Source: Rhizobium giardinii bv. giardinii H152 (GTDB taxonomy: Bacteria > Pseudomonadota > Alphaproteobacteria > Rhizobiales > Rhizobiaceae). Taken from it: 64,000 nt of DNA. Made by a program: the position numbers and the translations under genes. Of this stretch, positions 53,322 through 61,531 are shown piece after piece. The stretch covers positions 62,001 to 126,000 of the forward strand of contig NZ_KB902602.1 of NCBI RefSeq assembly GCF_000379605.1, in the 5' to 3' direction. Every line of letters starts with the position of its first letter. Positions within the stretch are counted from its first letter, which is position 1. Below the pieces are notes generated by a model that saw nothing but the letters and a program-made list of their open reading frames with translations, searched no databases and was not told the origin of the DNA.

Positions 53322-54009
53322 TCAACCGTCGGGGAAGGACTCTTCCGGCTTGAACAGGCCGAGCTTGTCGAGCGGACTCGTAACTGTGCGGACCGTCCTG
53401 GTCGCCACCTTGGCGTAGAGGGCGGTGTTGTTGAGTTTTGCGTGCCCGAGCAGGACCTGGATGATCCGAATGTCCGTGCCGTCCTCCAGCAGGTGGGTGG
53501 CGAAGCTGTGGCGCAGCGTATGCGGCCGACCCTCTTGGCGATGTCGGCGGCCTGGGCCGCCTCAACGACGATCCGATAGAGCCGCCGCGTGCTGATCGGC
53601 TTCATTGCGTGCTGGCCAGGGAATAACCAGCCGTCGCGAGGCATAACACCCTGCTGCCGCCCCACCTTCCACCACTGGCGCAGCAGGGTAGCAGGCCCTC
53701 CGAAAGCATGGCATTGCGATAGCGCCCGCCTTTGCCACGTTCGACGCGCAGCAGCATCCGCTCGCTGTCGACGTCGGCGACCTTCAGCATCGACACCTCC
53801 GCAACACGTAGGCCGGCGCCATAGGCCACCGACAATGCTGCCTGGTGCTTGAGGCAGGTGGTGGCATTGAGTAACCGGGCAACCTCGTCGCGGCAGGCGC
53901 CAAGGTCATTGTTATCGGTTCCGACGAGGGCCGTGCCGAGCGTGCGGCTATCGACAACGGTCTTCATGGCTGGCACGCTGCTGACGTTACGAATAGCGAA
54001 ACGATCCAT
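53322..54009 (-). pseudogene. tyrosine recombinase, frameshifted
   Basis: N-terminal SAM-like part and the first catalytic Arg region (KHQAALSVAYGAGLRVAEVS) are in one frame. Near 53680 the frame changes to one reading GWLFPGQHAMKPISTRRLYR. Near 53535 it changes again to the C-terminal HxxR...Y segment: [40 protein letters not shown], stop at 53322-53324. Two one-base shifts. Its stop and the following TTG start of the transposase overlap closely, as in intact elements. Confidence 0.8.
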
Positions 54010-54011
54010 GC

Positions 54012-54500
54012 TGCTCTAAAGGATATTGAGCGCGTCGATCATCTTGTTTTGCTCGCAGGTTCGTTCGTCGCCGAAAAGATCGTGGACAGCGATGTCACTA
54101 TTTGCGCAGAGCCTTCGACGAACGGGTAGGCCTGCGGTCCACGCCATACGCGCTCTTGGAGACAGACTTGCCGAGGATGGCGCGATCACTCTGATCTCTG
54201 GTGCGTTGGCCGATCGTCCGAATGCCTATGGAACCGCCTTTCTCGCAACCGCTTCCGCTGCCATGGATGCCCTTGGACGTGGACTCGCGCTTGAACTTGC
54301 GCCACGTGCGGGTGAATACGATTTCGCCAGGGCCCAATCGACACGCCCATTCTGTCGAAGACACTTAGGCCTGAAAAAACTCCCCCTGCATCGTTCTGGG
54401 CACGGCTGCTGAAGCCGGAGCCGCGGTTGTCTTCCTCATGGAGAGTTGCTGGATGAACGGCACGACCCTCAATGTCGATGGCGGCTCGCGCCTCGTCTGA
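54012..54500 (+). pseudogene. short-chain dehydrogenase, multiply frameshifted
   Basis: Pieces of one SDR in order: DIERVDHLVLLAGSFVAEKI, then YLRRAFDERV, then AIRALGDRLAEDGAITLISG and GTAFLATASAAMDALGRGLA in other frames. These are followed by VNTISPGPIDTPILSKTL-like sequence, and finally AAVVFLMESCWMNGTTLNVD then GGSRLV with TGA 54498-54500. The N-terminal cofactor loop is missing, cut where the recombinase gene begins, so the IS91-type element inserted into or recombined with this gene. The catalytic Tyr is replaced or shifted (NAYGTAFLA). Confidence 0.65.
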
Positions 54501-54521
54501 TAAGCGCGTAAGGGTTCACTA

Positions 54522-54575
54522 ATGACCACTTTGTTCGATCCCAGCGAGGTCGGTGCGATCTCCGCAGCCAGCTAG
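54522..54575 (+). pseudogene. possible N-terminal scrap of an alkene reductase (OYE family)
   Basis: The ATG at 54522 begins MTTLFDPSEVGAISAAS and then meets a TAG. LFDP-x-x-x-G-x-x-x-x-x-N is the standard start of old-yellow-enzyme flavin oxidoreductases. Nothing further is recognisable, and no gene is supported up to 54854. Low confidence because of the short match. Confidence 0.3.
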
Positions 54576-54854
54576 CGCGACTAGGTGAGGAACCCATGCG
54601 CAAGACTATAACGATAAGGCGCTGTGATTTGAGATCGTGCCTTTGATCCGTGCTCTTCCTAATGCGCTGGCCGGCGGCTTAGACCACATCAAGATGCCGC
54701 CCTCCTCTTTAGCCAGCTTGGCACAGAATAAGACGCACCTGATCAGGCCTTGCAAAGCGTCCGTCGGGTGCTGGACCGGCAAGCGCCGGAGTATCGTGAT
54801 TGACCCGATGAGAGGCGATGCATCTTGAATCTCGCCTTTCCTCTCTTCTCCGAG

Positions 54855-55775
54855 TCAGGGCGTTCCTTTCAGCAGCGGCGAATTACCCAGTGTCGCGACC
54901 ATATGTTCGATGAAAGCACGAACACGGTGGGGCAGGGGGCCGCCGCCTACATAGACGGCATGCACTTGCTCAAGGTCGCCCGGATTGAAGTCTTCGAGCA
55001 GTGGAACTAGCCGCCCAGTCGCAATCTCATCGGCCACGTGGAATAGGCCCACTCGGGCCACGCCGGCACCTGCCAGTGCCATCTGCTTCATCGTCTCACC
55101 GTTGTTCACCACGATGCTGCCTTTGACCGGTTGCGCTATTTCCCGGTCTCCGTCGCGAAACGGCCAGGACGGCCTTGCGCGCCGGAAATTGAATGTCAGG
55201 CAGTCGTGATGCTCAAGAGCCGCGGGAGTTTCCGGGGAACCTCGGCGCGCCAAGTAGTCGGGAGACGCACAGACCACGCGCCGACTCTGCCCGAGCTTTC
55301 GGGCGATCAGCCCACTATCCGGCAGGTTACCCATGCGGATGGCGACGTCGGTCTTCTCCGCAACCAGATCGACAATGCCGTCGGTGAAGCTGAGATCGAC
55401 GATCAAATCGGGATTGCGCGCTATAAAATCCGGCATGGCCGGTGCCACGAACATGGTCCCGAAGGGTATCGTCGTGTTGATTCTGAGCCGTCCGCGAACC
55501 GCTCCTCCCGCAGCCTCTTGATCCGCATCATTCAACTCCTGCAGAATCCTTAGGGCCGCATGGTGATAAGCCTCGCCCTCCTCCGTTAGCGTCAGAGCGC
55601 GGGTTGTCCGCACCAGAAGGCGTGTGCCAAGCCTGGCTTCCAGACGTGCGATCAGTTTGCTGACCGCCGACGGGGTGATGTAGAGATTACGGGCGGCGGC
55701 AGAGAAGCCACCGTCTTGTACAACGCGTGCAAACACTTCCATCTCACCGGAGCGCTCCATCAGGATACGGGGCAT
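54855..55775 (-). CDS. LysR family transcriptional regulator
   Basis: 306 residues. HTH about 10-65: EVFARVVQDGGFSAAARNLY and TPSAVSKLIARLEARLGTRL, then the 200-residue effector domain (GRLRINTTIPFGTMFVAPAM). It belongs to the large subgroup next to oxidoreductases (DsdC/YhjC-like). An ATG five codons downstream is an alternative start. Divergent from an SDR-ABM-DJ1 operon, which it probably controls. Ligand unknown. Confidence 0.9.
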   Translation of the reverse strand: MPRILMERSGEMEVFARVVQDGGFSAAARNLYITPSAVSKLIARLEARLGTRLLVRTTRALTLTEEGEAYHHAALRILQELNDADQEAAGGAVRGRLRINTTIPFGTMFVAPAMPDFIARNPDLIVDLSFTDGIVDLVAEKTDVAIRMGNLPDSGLIARKLGQSRRVVCASPDYLARRGSPETPAALEHHDCLTFNFRRARPSWPFRDGDREIAQPVKGSIVVNNGETMKQMALAGAGVARVGLFHVADEIATGRLVPLLEDFNPGDLEQVHAVYVGGGPLPHRVRAFIEHMVATLGNSPLLKGTP

Positions 55776-55841
55776 TGATGATCCTCATTCACAGGTGCAT
55801 GTCTTTTGCGGGCAATAGTGCTCCGTGCTCCTAAATCATAA

Positions 55842-55865
55842 ATTGTCTCCAGCAACAATCTGGAG
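55842..55865. promoter_or_regulatory. inverted repeats in the LysR/SDR divergent gap
   Basis: ATTGT (55842-55846) and ACAAT (55855-55859) form one inverted repeat. Overlapping it, CTCCAG (55847-55852) and CTGGAG (55860-55865) form a second, and CTGGAG contains the ribosome site of the SDR gene. The first suits a LysR-type operator, the second could sequester the ribosome site. Confidence 0.4.
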
Positions 55866-55871
55866 ATAGAC

Positions 55872-56663
55872 ATGGATCTGCAACTCAAAGGCAAGACCGC
55901 CCTTGTTACCGGCGCCACCGCTGGCATTGGGCTCGAAATCGCCCGCACGCTCGCGGTGGAAGGCGCGCGTGTCATCATCACAGGACGCGACCGCGCAAAG
56001 CTCGCCAGCGCGATCGCTGCCGTCGGAGCATCGGGCGGATCGGATATCACGGGAGTTCTGGCAGACGCTGCTAGCGCCGAGGGCGCCGCGATCATCGTCA
56101 AGGCCGAACCTTCGGTCGACATCCTAGTCAATAATCTCGGCATCTACGAGAGCAAGGCCTTCGGAGAAATATCGGATACCGACTGGAGCCACCTGTTCGA
56201 CGTCAATGTCATGAGCGGCGTACGCCTGTCACGAGCCTATCTTCCAGTCATGCTGGAACGAAACTGGGGCCGGATCATCTTCATCTCCAGCGAAGCAGGT
56301 CTCGCCATCCCCTGCGATATGATCCACTACGGAATGAGCAAGACGGCGCAGCTTTCAGTTTCGCGCGGTTTGGCGCAGATGACCCGCGGCACTAACGTTA
56401 CCGTCAATTCCGTGCTGCCTGGACCGACCCGCTCGGAAGGGATCGAGGCTTTCCTGCGCAGCCAGGCAAGCGACCCGTCCGCAACGATCAATCAGATAGA
56501 GGCTGAATTCTTCGCCAAGGCCCGCTCTGCTTCGATCCTCCAGCGCATGGTCGAAGCGGAAGAGGTGGCAAACCTCGTTGCCTATCTCGCCAGCCCCCGC
56601 TCATCCGCCACGAATGGTGCAGCGCTGCGCGCCGAAGGCGGCCTTGTCAACACCATCGCCTGA
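55872..56663 (+). CDS. short-chain dehydrogenase/reductase
   Basis: 263 residues: cofactor loop ALVTGATAGIGLEIARTLAV (about 10-29), NNLGIYESKAFGEISDTDW, Ser in IIFISSEAGLAIP, Tyr/Lys in MIHYGMSKTAQLSVSRGLAQ, and SVLPGPTRSEGIEAF. Cytoplasmic oxidoreductase; this subgroup includes enzymes acting on quinones or small aromatics, but substrate is not predictable. CTGGAGATAGAC precedes the ATG. First gene of a three-gene operon. Confidence 0.92.
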   Translation: MDLQLKGKTALVTGATAGIGLEIARTLAVEGARVIITGRDRAKLASAIAAVGASGGSDITGVLADAASAEGAAIIVKAEPSVDILVNNLGIYESKAFGEISDTDWSHLFDVNVMSGVRLSRAYLPVMLERNWGRIIFISSEAGLAIPCDMIHYGMSKTAQLSVSRGLAQMTRGTNVTVNSVLPGPTRSEGIEAFLRSQASDPSATINQIEAEFFAKARSASILQRMVEAEEVANLVAYLASPRSSATNGAALRAEGGLVNTIA

Positions 56664-56675
56664 GAAGGTTTTCCC

Positions 56676-56978
56676 ATGTCAAATACGCCTCTGACCATCA
56701 TCGCCATTACCACTGCCAAACCCGGCAAGGAAACGGCGCTTGGTGCCGCACAGGAAAAGCTGGTTGCGGAGACTTTGGTGGAAGACGGCTGCCTTCGTTA
56801 CGAGCTGCATCAGTCGCTCGATGATGGACGTGTTCGCATCTTCGTCGAGAACTGGGCAAGCGAACAACAGTGGCGCGCCCATATGCAGGGTGAAGCCATG
56901 CAGCGTTTTCAGACGAGCGGCGTGGGCGAATACTTCGCTGACTTCGCACTGCACCGGTTGATCAAGGTCGCCGGGTGA
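56676..56978 (+). CDS. antibiotic biosynthesis monooxygenase (ABM) domain protein
   Basis: 100 residues, a ferredoxin-like dimeric alpha/beta barrel: LTIIAITTAKPGKETALGAA, CLRYELHQSLDDGRVRIFVE, NWASEQQWRAHMQGEAMQRF. ABM proteins oxidise quinone-like or other small molecules without cofactors, or serve as chaperones. Follows the SDR by 12 bp. The frequent pairing of SDR, ABM and DJ-1 genes under a LysR regulator suggests a quinone or electrophile stress module; this is inference. Confidence 0.88.
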   Translation: MSNTPLTIIAITTAKPGKETALGAAQEKLVAETLVEDGCLRYELHQSLDDGRVRIFVENWASEQQWRAHMQGEAMQRFQTSGVGEYFADFALHRLIKVAG

Positions 56979-57027
56979 ATTGCGCCCGTTTTTCATTTTC
57001 AATTTTCTCACATTCGGGGATAAGCCC

Positions 57028-57870
57028 ATGAAATTTCTGCGCAGTCTCGCTATTGCCCTCGCGCTCGGTGCGAGCACCATCAGCGCCCAAGCTGGAAACG
57101 TGCTGATCGTCCTGTCCGACTCCGATCGTCTCGACCTGAAGGACGGTAAGGTGTTCGAGACCGGCTTCTATCTGAACGAGCTGATGCAGCCGGTGCAGGC
57201 ACTGCTCGATGCCGGACATGAGATCACGTTTGCGACGCCGAAAGGTACAGCGCCATCCGTCGACAGAACCTCCATTGACAAGATGTATTTCGGCGGTGAT
57301 GAGGCCGCCATGAAAGCCAGCGAAGCACGGCTGGCGAAACTCAACATCCTGTCGCGCGAAACGTCGCCGGTCATCAGCCTCGCTGGCGTCGAACAGATCG
57401 GCTACGACCATTTTGACGCCGTCTATGTTCCGGGTGGGCATGCGCCCATGCAGGATCTTTTGGTGAGTTCCGAACTCGGCAGGTTGCTCACCCATTTCCA
57501 TGAACTGGGCAAGACGACAGCCTTGGCCTGTCATGGGCCTATTGCATTGCTTTCGACGCTCGCTGATGCGCCCGGATTCGTTGCGGCATTCGAGACGCAA
57601 GCAACCGCGAAGGTGCAATCCGACTGGATCTATGCCGGCTACAAGCTGACCGTCTTCAGCAACCGCGAGGAGGAAATGGCGAAGGGATTGTTGAAGGGTG
57701 GCGAGATGAAGTTCTATCCACAGGATGCGCTTTTGAAGGCAGGTGGTGAGTTCAGCCAGGCTGAGGTTCCTTTTGCCAGCCACGTCGTCGTCGATCGCGA
57801 GCTGATCACCGGCCAGAACCCCGCGTCGGCGCTCGCCGTGGCGCAGGAGTTGCTCCGCCGGCTGAAATAG
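57028..57870 (+). CDS. exported DJ-1/PfpI-family (class I glutamine amidotransferase-like) protein
   Basis: 280 residues from the ATG at 57028. Residues 1-22 look like a Sec signal peptide (SLAIALALGASTISAQA), which is unusual because most DJ-1/Hsp31 relatives are cytoplasmic. Nucleophile Cys in TTALACHGPIALLSTLADAP (about 172) and the preceding VYVPGGHAPMQDL fit the Hsp31/DJ-1 fold. The family includes glyoxalase III, deglycase and amidase activities. Third gene in the operon after SDR and ABM. Confidence 0.88.
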   Translation: MKFLRSLAIALALGASTISAQAGNVLIVLSDSDRLDLKDGKVFETGFYLNELMQPVQALLDAGHEITFATPKGTAPSVDRTSIDKMYFGGDEAAMKASEARLAKLNILSRETSPVISLAGVEQIGYDHFDAVYVPGGHAPMQDLLVSSELGRLLTHFHELGKTTALACHGPIALLSTLADAPGFVAAFETQATAKVQSDWIYAGYKLTVFSNREEEMAKGLLKGGEMKFYPQDALLKAGGEFSQAEVPFASHVVVDRELITGQNPASALAVAQELLRRLK

Positions 57871-58324
57871 CACGGTAACGAGACGGCAGAATCTGAAAAC
57901 GGAGGCCCTCCGTGTGTCGAGATGCGGAGGGTTCGGAAAATGAGGTGCGGCGCCGGACAAGCCATCGCCGGCGCCGGGCGCCACCGCGCGATGACGCCTC
58001 GATCTCGCCTACCGCGCCTTCCTCGTCGCCAGCCAGGTGAACACGGTGGCCATGTCAGGATAGCGCACATCAAGCACTTCATGGTTGCTTCCGACGTTCG
58101 AGATTTCTGAAGTGAGTCAATAGACCAGTTGCGCTAAACGCGAGGAAGACCAGGACGGACGGTCGTTTGCCCAAAGCCTATATAGAAATCGAAGATGCCG
58201 ACCTCTTCGCTCAGTTAAATGAAATGCGGGATTATACACCAAAGAAACGTCGGCATGACATTGAGTCTCACACGGCTCCAAGCAGTTGAAGTTGTCGACC
58301 ATTCCCGCTTTGGACGATGGCAGC
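57871..58324. other. intergenic stretch with a possible gene tail
   Basis: On the minus strand a frame reads GSNHEVLDVRYPDMATVFTW then LATRKAR and a stop near 58013, which looks like the C-terminus of some protein, but no upstream part is found. Otherwise no coding frame with a domain; the region holds the 3' ends of two converging units. Confidence 0.4.
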
Positions 58325-58894
58325 CTATGACACGACGTTACGAACGAACTTGACTAGTTCTGAATGCTTGTTGATGTAGGAGTATTCCTGAGCGGACTGA
58401 TATATGGCGAACGTTCCCGCGGGAAACTCCTTCTCGCTTCCACTCAATACCAAGGTCAGAACACCCTCGATGACTAAAAGCATTTCATGCCAGCCTTCTG
58501 GATCTGGCTCAGCGTCGTAACGTTCGCCACTTTCCAGTGACCAAATCCACATCTGGGTCTCGTGTCGGGCGGGGGCGGTTCCCAGAAAAACACCTTTGCT
58601 GTTCGGTCCGCTTCCCCGCCATGCAATTTCACTGACATCGATTGACGACTGTCTTGACGGATCTCTGACAAGGTCAACGAAACTCACACCCATCGCTGCA
58701 GCCAGCTTGTCCAAGCTGGACAGGCTGATGTTCGCGTCACCCGCCTCGACTGCGATAATCATCCGCCTGCTTACGCCTGAAGCATTGGCGAGCGCTATTT
58801 GACTCAAGCCCGCCCTCTGTCGGAAGCGCCGAAGATTTCCCGACACATGGGCCAGGACACCATCTCTGTCGTCGCTGTGCAATATACTGCTCAT
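58325..58894 (-). CDS. XRE-cupin transcriptional regulator
   Basis: 189 residues. HTH_3 domain about 14-72 (LRRFRQRAGLSQIALANASG and RRMIIAVEAGDANISLSSLD), then a single cupin about 105-185 (WSLESGERYDAEPDPEGWHE, GTFAIYQSAQEYSYINKHSE). Regulators of this type sense small ligands such as amino acids or sugars through the cupin and often control a divergent gene. Here an aminotransferase lies divergently. Two matching 18-bp sites lie in the gap, one over its own start codon, so it is likely autorepressed. Confidence 0.9.
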   Translation of the reverse strand: MSSILHSDDRDGVLAHVSGNLRRFRQRAGLSQIALANASGVSRRMIIAVEAGDANISLSSLDKLAAAMGVSFVDLVRDPSRQSSIDVSEIAWRGSGPNSKGVFLGTAPARHETQMWIWSLESGERYDAEPDPEGWHEMLLVIEGVLTLVLSGSEKEFPAGTFAIYQSAQEYSYINKHSELVKFVRNVVS

Positions 58895-58934
58895 ATTTTC
58901 TCATCGCGCGGTTGACTGTGCATTATATTGCACA
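58876..58934. promoter_or_regulatory. pair of 18-bp operator-like sites for the XRE-cupin regulator
   Basis: TGTGCAATATACTGCTCA (58876-58893) covers the first codons of the regulator, and TGTGCATTATATTGCACA (58917-58934) lies upstream of it; they share TGTGCA at one end and the AT-rich centre, and the second is a TGTGCA-N6-TGCACA inverted repeat. Their starts are 41 bp apart, about four helical turns, which would allow cooperative binding. Confidence 0.65.
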
Positions 58935-59195
58935 TATGATCCATCTACTCCTAACGGGCAGACTGTTCAATAGCGAATTCCGCCGCGTCTCACGGACACG
59001 CCGCTGGTCCCCTTCGTCTCGATTCTGCCCTGCATGTAACGGCGAGGTACTCAATGATGGAACCGATCGTTTCGACGAACCAGCGTCGAGCCGGGAACGA
59101 CCCTCCTTCTTCCTGTCCATTGGATTAGGACTCGAGGACATCGCCGCAGTCCTTGCCACCCCGCGTGCCTGAGCCAAACCACCGAGGAAAACCAC

Positions 59196-60329
59196 ATGAA
59201 AATTCGTGATTTCGGCGTTGAAATTTGGATGAACAAATATGAGACGAAGTGCGAACTCAATCTAGCCGAAACCTGCGTCGAATCCCTGACCGTCGCAGAA
59301 CTGCTGGACATGGCGGGCACGAACGATATCGCCGAAGAAATCCGTCCTCTCAAGCTGACATATGGCGAAATCGAGGGGAGCGTGCGTCTGCGTACGCTCA
59401 TCGCCGGCATGTACGAGAAACAGCAGATCGAAAACGTCATCACCACCCACGGTGCAATCGGTGCGAACGCGCTCGTCCATCAGACGCTTGTGGAACCCGG
59501 CGACCGGGTGATCTCCGTACTTCCGACATATCAGCAGCACTACTCCATTCCGGAAAGCGTCGGCGCGGATACCCAAATCCTCAAACTGACGGAGAAAACC
59601 GGCTTCCTGCCTGATCTGGAGGAATTGAAAAATCTTGCGGTCACCGGAACGAAACTGATCGCGATCAACAATCCCAACAATCCGACCGGTTCCTTGATGA
59701 ACCGCGCGTTTCTGGAGAACATCGTCGAAATCGCCCGCAGTTGCGGCGCCTGGATTCTCTGCGACGAGGTGTATCGCGGGACCGACCAGGACAGCCAAAC
59801 AGGTATGACAGTCTCGATCGCGGACCTCTACGAGAAAGGCATCAGCACCGGCAGCATGTCGAAGACGTTCTCCTTGGCAGGCCTTCGGCTCGGTTGGATC
59901 GTCGCACCTGCCGAGTTGATCCATGCGGTTTCCATCCACAGGGACTACAATACGATTTCCGTCGGAGTGCTCGATGACTATTTCGCGTCGATCGCACTGG
60001 AGAGCAAGGACAAGATCCTCGAACGCAGCCACAAGATCACCCGGACGAACTTGGCGATCGTTTCCGAATGGCTTGACGGCGAATCATTGCTCTCCTGGGT
60101 CAAGCCGAAGTCCGGCACGACAGCTCTTCTGAAGTACGAGCTGCCGATCTCATCGGAGGAATTCTGCATCCGTCTCCTCGAAAAGACGGGCGTGATGCTC
60201 ACGCCCGGCAGTGCGATGGACATGGAAGGTTATCTCCGCATTGGCTACACCAACTGCGAAGAGATTCTTCGTGAAGGCCTGAAACGGATTTCGCATTTTC
60301 TCAAGGAAAGCGCCGCTTCGGCCGCCTGA
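59196..60329 (+). CDS. PLP-dependent class I/II aminotransferase
   Basis: 377 residues. LTYGEIEGSVRLRTLIAGMY (about 54-73), NNPNNPTG (158-165), CDEVY (189-193), PLP lysine K223 in GSMSKTFSLAGLRLGW, and a C-terminal Arg in YLRIGYTNCEE give a complete fold type I enzyme. The start and the LTYGE block resemble the VioD/capreomycidine-synthase-like subgroup of aminotransferases more than housekeeping AspC. The reaction is unknown. Divergent from an XRE-cupin regulator that has sites in the gap, so expression is likely ligand-controlled. CCGAGGAAAACC precedes the ATG. Confidence 0.92.
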   Translation: MKIRDFGVEIWMNKYETKCELNLAETCVESLTVAELLDMAGTNDIAEEIRPLKLTYGEIEGSVRLRTLIAGMYEKQQIENVITTHGAIGANALVHQTLVEPGDRVISVLPTYQQHYSIPESVGADTQILKLTEKTGFLPDLEELKNLAVTGTKLIAINNPNNPTGSLMNRAFLENIVEIARSCGAWILCDEVYRGTDQDSQTGMTVSIADLYEKGISTGSMSKTFSLAGLRLGWIVAPAELIHAVSIHRDYNTISVGVLDDYFASIALESKDKILERSHKITRTNLAIVSEWLDGESLLSWVKPKSGTTALLKYELPISSEEFCIRLLEKTGVMLTPGSAMDMEGYLRIGYTNCEEILREGLKRISHFLKESAASAA

Positions 60330-60545
60330 CTCCCATCCATTCATCTCCAGGAGTTCATGGTCGCTCCTCCCGGAGCGGGCGGCGAGGCTCTTTGCATCGG
60401 CACCAGCACTGACGACCAGCCATGGGAATCGCTCGATGCCAGCGGTGGTGCGCAGCGGTTCGTATCCTATCAACAGCCTCAGTATTCGCGTATGGTCGCG
60501 GCTGCCGAGGTCCTCTTAGGTGGCATTTTGTCATTGGCGAAAACC

Positions 60546-61520
60546 CTATAATGCCACAACTCGGTTACCAGGGTTGGGGCCGTCCTTCAGACGGATAAGC
60601 GCGTTGGGCAGATCGCCGAACTCTGCGATCTCGATGACTTGAGGATCGAAGCTCCCGCAGGCGATCTTCTTCGCGATCTCGTTCCCAGAAGCGACGAGGC
60701 GGCCCCATTGGCGGTCGCAGGCGTGAGCGTGCATCGCGTTCAGGCCTACTTCGTGCAGTGAGATCGTTGTTGAAAAGGCGGGAAGCGGCGCAGTTTCCTG
60801 CCGATCCTGAATACAGACCAGATGGCCGTTTGCGGTCAGGAGCGGCGCAAGGCTGGTCGCGTGGGCGCCGCTGACCATGTCGAAGACCGCGTGCAGCGGC
60901 TGATTCTTCGCCCGCCGCGCCCAGCCCTCTTTCCAGTCCTCCGTGCGGTAATCCGTGACCGTTGCGGCGCCGAGGCGATGCAGGCGCTCCGTTTGCGCGG
61001 CCGCACCGACGGCATGGATGACCCAGCCCCGTTCGCACGCAAGCTGAAGCAAGGCGCCGCCGACTGCGCCGGAGGCACCCGTGACCAGAACATGCGCGCC
61101 CGGCCAGAGCGCGACCTTGTCCACTGCCTGCCGCGCCGTCAGGCCGGGGCAGGGGATTGCGGCGGCAGCGGTAAAGGGCAGGGTGTCCGGCAGGGGAATG
61201 GCGGCGCGCGCCGGAATCACCGTATACTCGGCGAAGGAGCCCGGTTTCAGCAGGTCGTTGTGATAGGCGACGCGCGCTCCTGGGGCGATGTTGACAACGC
61301 CGTCACCAAGTGTTTCCACTTCGCCCGCACCATCGACGCCGGGTATGTGCGGCCATTCCCAGGCATGGTGACCCCAGAGAATGAACTTCCAGTCCACCGG
61401 GTTGAGGCCGATCGCGCGGTTACGGATCAGAAGCTCGCCCCGGCCCGGTTCCGGTTTCGGCCGGTCGCGAAGCTGCAGGACATTCGGATCACCGGTCTGT
61501 TCGTGAATCCAGGCCTTCAT
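60546..61520 (-). CDS. zinc-free MDR family alcohol dehydrogenase / quinone oxidoreductase
   Basis: 324 residues. Start KAWIHEQTGDPNVLQLRDRP and NAD(P) site VLVTGASGAVGGALLQLACE (about 143-162) are those of the NADPH:quinone reductase branch of medium-chain dehydrogenases; the zinc ligands Cys/His of classical alcohol dehydrogenases are absent, while NPVDWKFI and IPGVDGAGEVETLG are conserved. Starts at ATG 61520 with GAGGAGAAATGAG upstream, 11 bp after the SDR stop. Last gene of a three-gene operon. Substrate unknown. Confidence 0.9.
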   Translation of the reverse strand: MKAWIHEQTGDPNVLQLRDRPKPEPGRGELLIRNRAIGLNPVDWKFILWGHHAWEWPHIPGVDGAGEVETLGDGVVNIAPGARVAYHNDLLKPGSFAEYTVIPARAAIPLPDTLPFTAAAAIPCPGLTARQAVDKVALWPGAHVLVTGASGAVGGALLQLACERGWVIHAVGAAAQTERLHRLGAATVTDYRTEDWKEGWARRAKNQPLHAVFDMVSGAHATSLAPLLTANGHLVCIQDRQETAPLPAFSTTISLHEVGLNAMHAHACDRQWGRLVASGNEIAKKIACGSFDPQVIEIAEFGDLPNALIRLKDGPNPGNRVVAL

Positions 61521-61531
61521 CTCATTTCTCC

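Larger units (their letters stand above)
52800..54009 (-). mobile_element. truncated IS91-type element with accessory tyrosine recombinase
   Basis: Two minus-strand reading units, a broken tyrosine recombinase followed by a truncated IS91-family transposase, form a known type of two-gene IS91 element. The left (transposase 3') end is missing. On the right the recombinase start at 54009 sits next to the broken SDR. No terminal sequences or target duplications could be identified. Confidence 0.7.

Noticed and set aside
58912-59172. 86-codon plus-strand frame in the XRE-cupin/aminotransferase gap
   Set aside because: It starts inside the operator region, has no ribosome site, and lies where promoters of both genes are expected.
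60357-60551. 64-codon frame between the aminotransferase and the MDR gene
   Set aside because: CCAGGAG lies close upstream but the product has no domain and low-complexity composition; likely non-coding 3' region.
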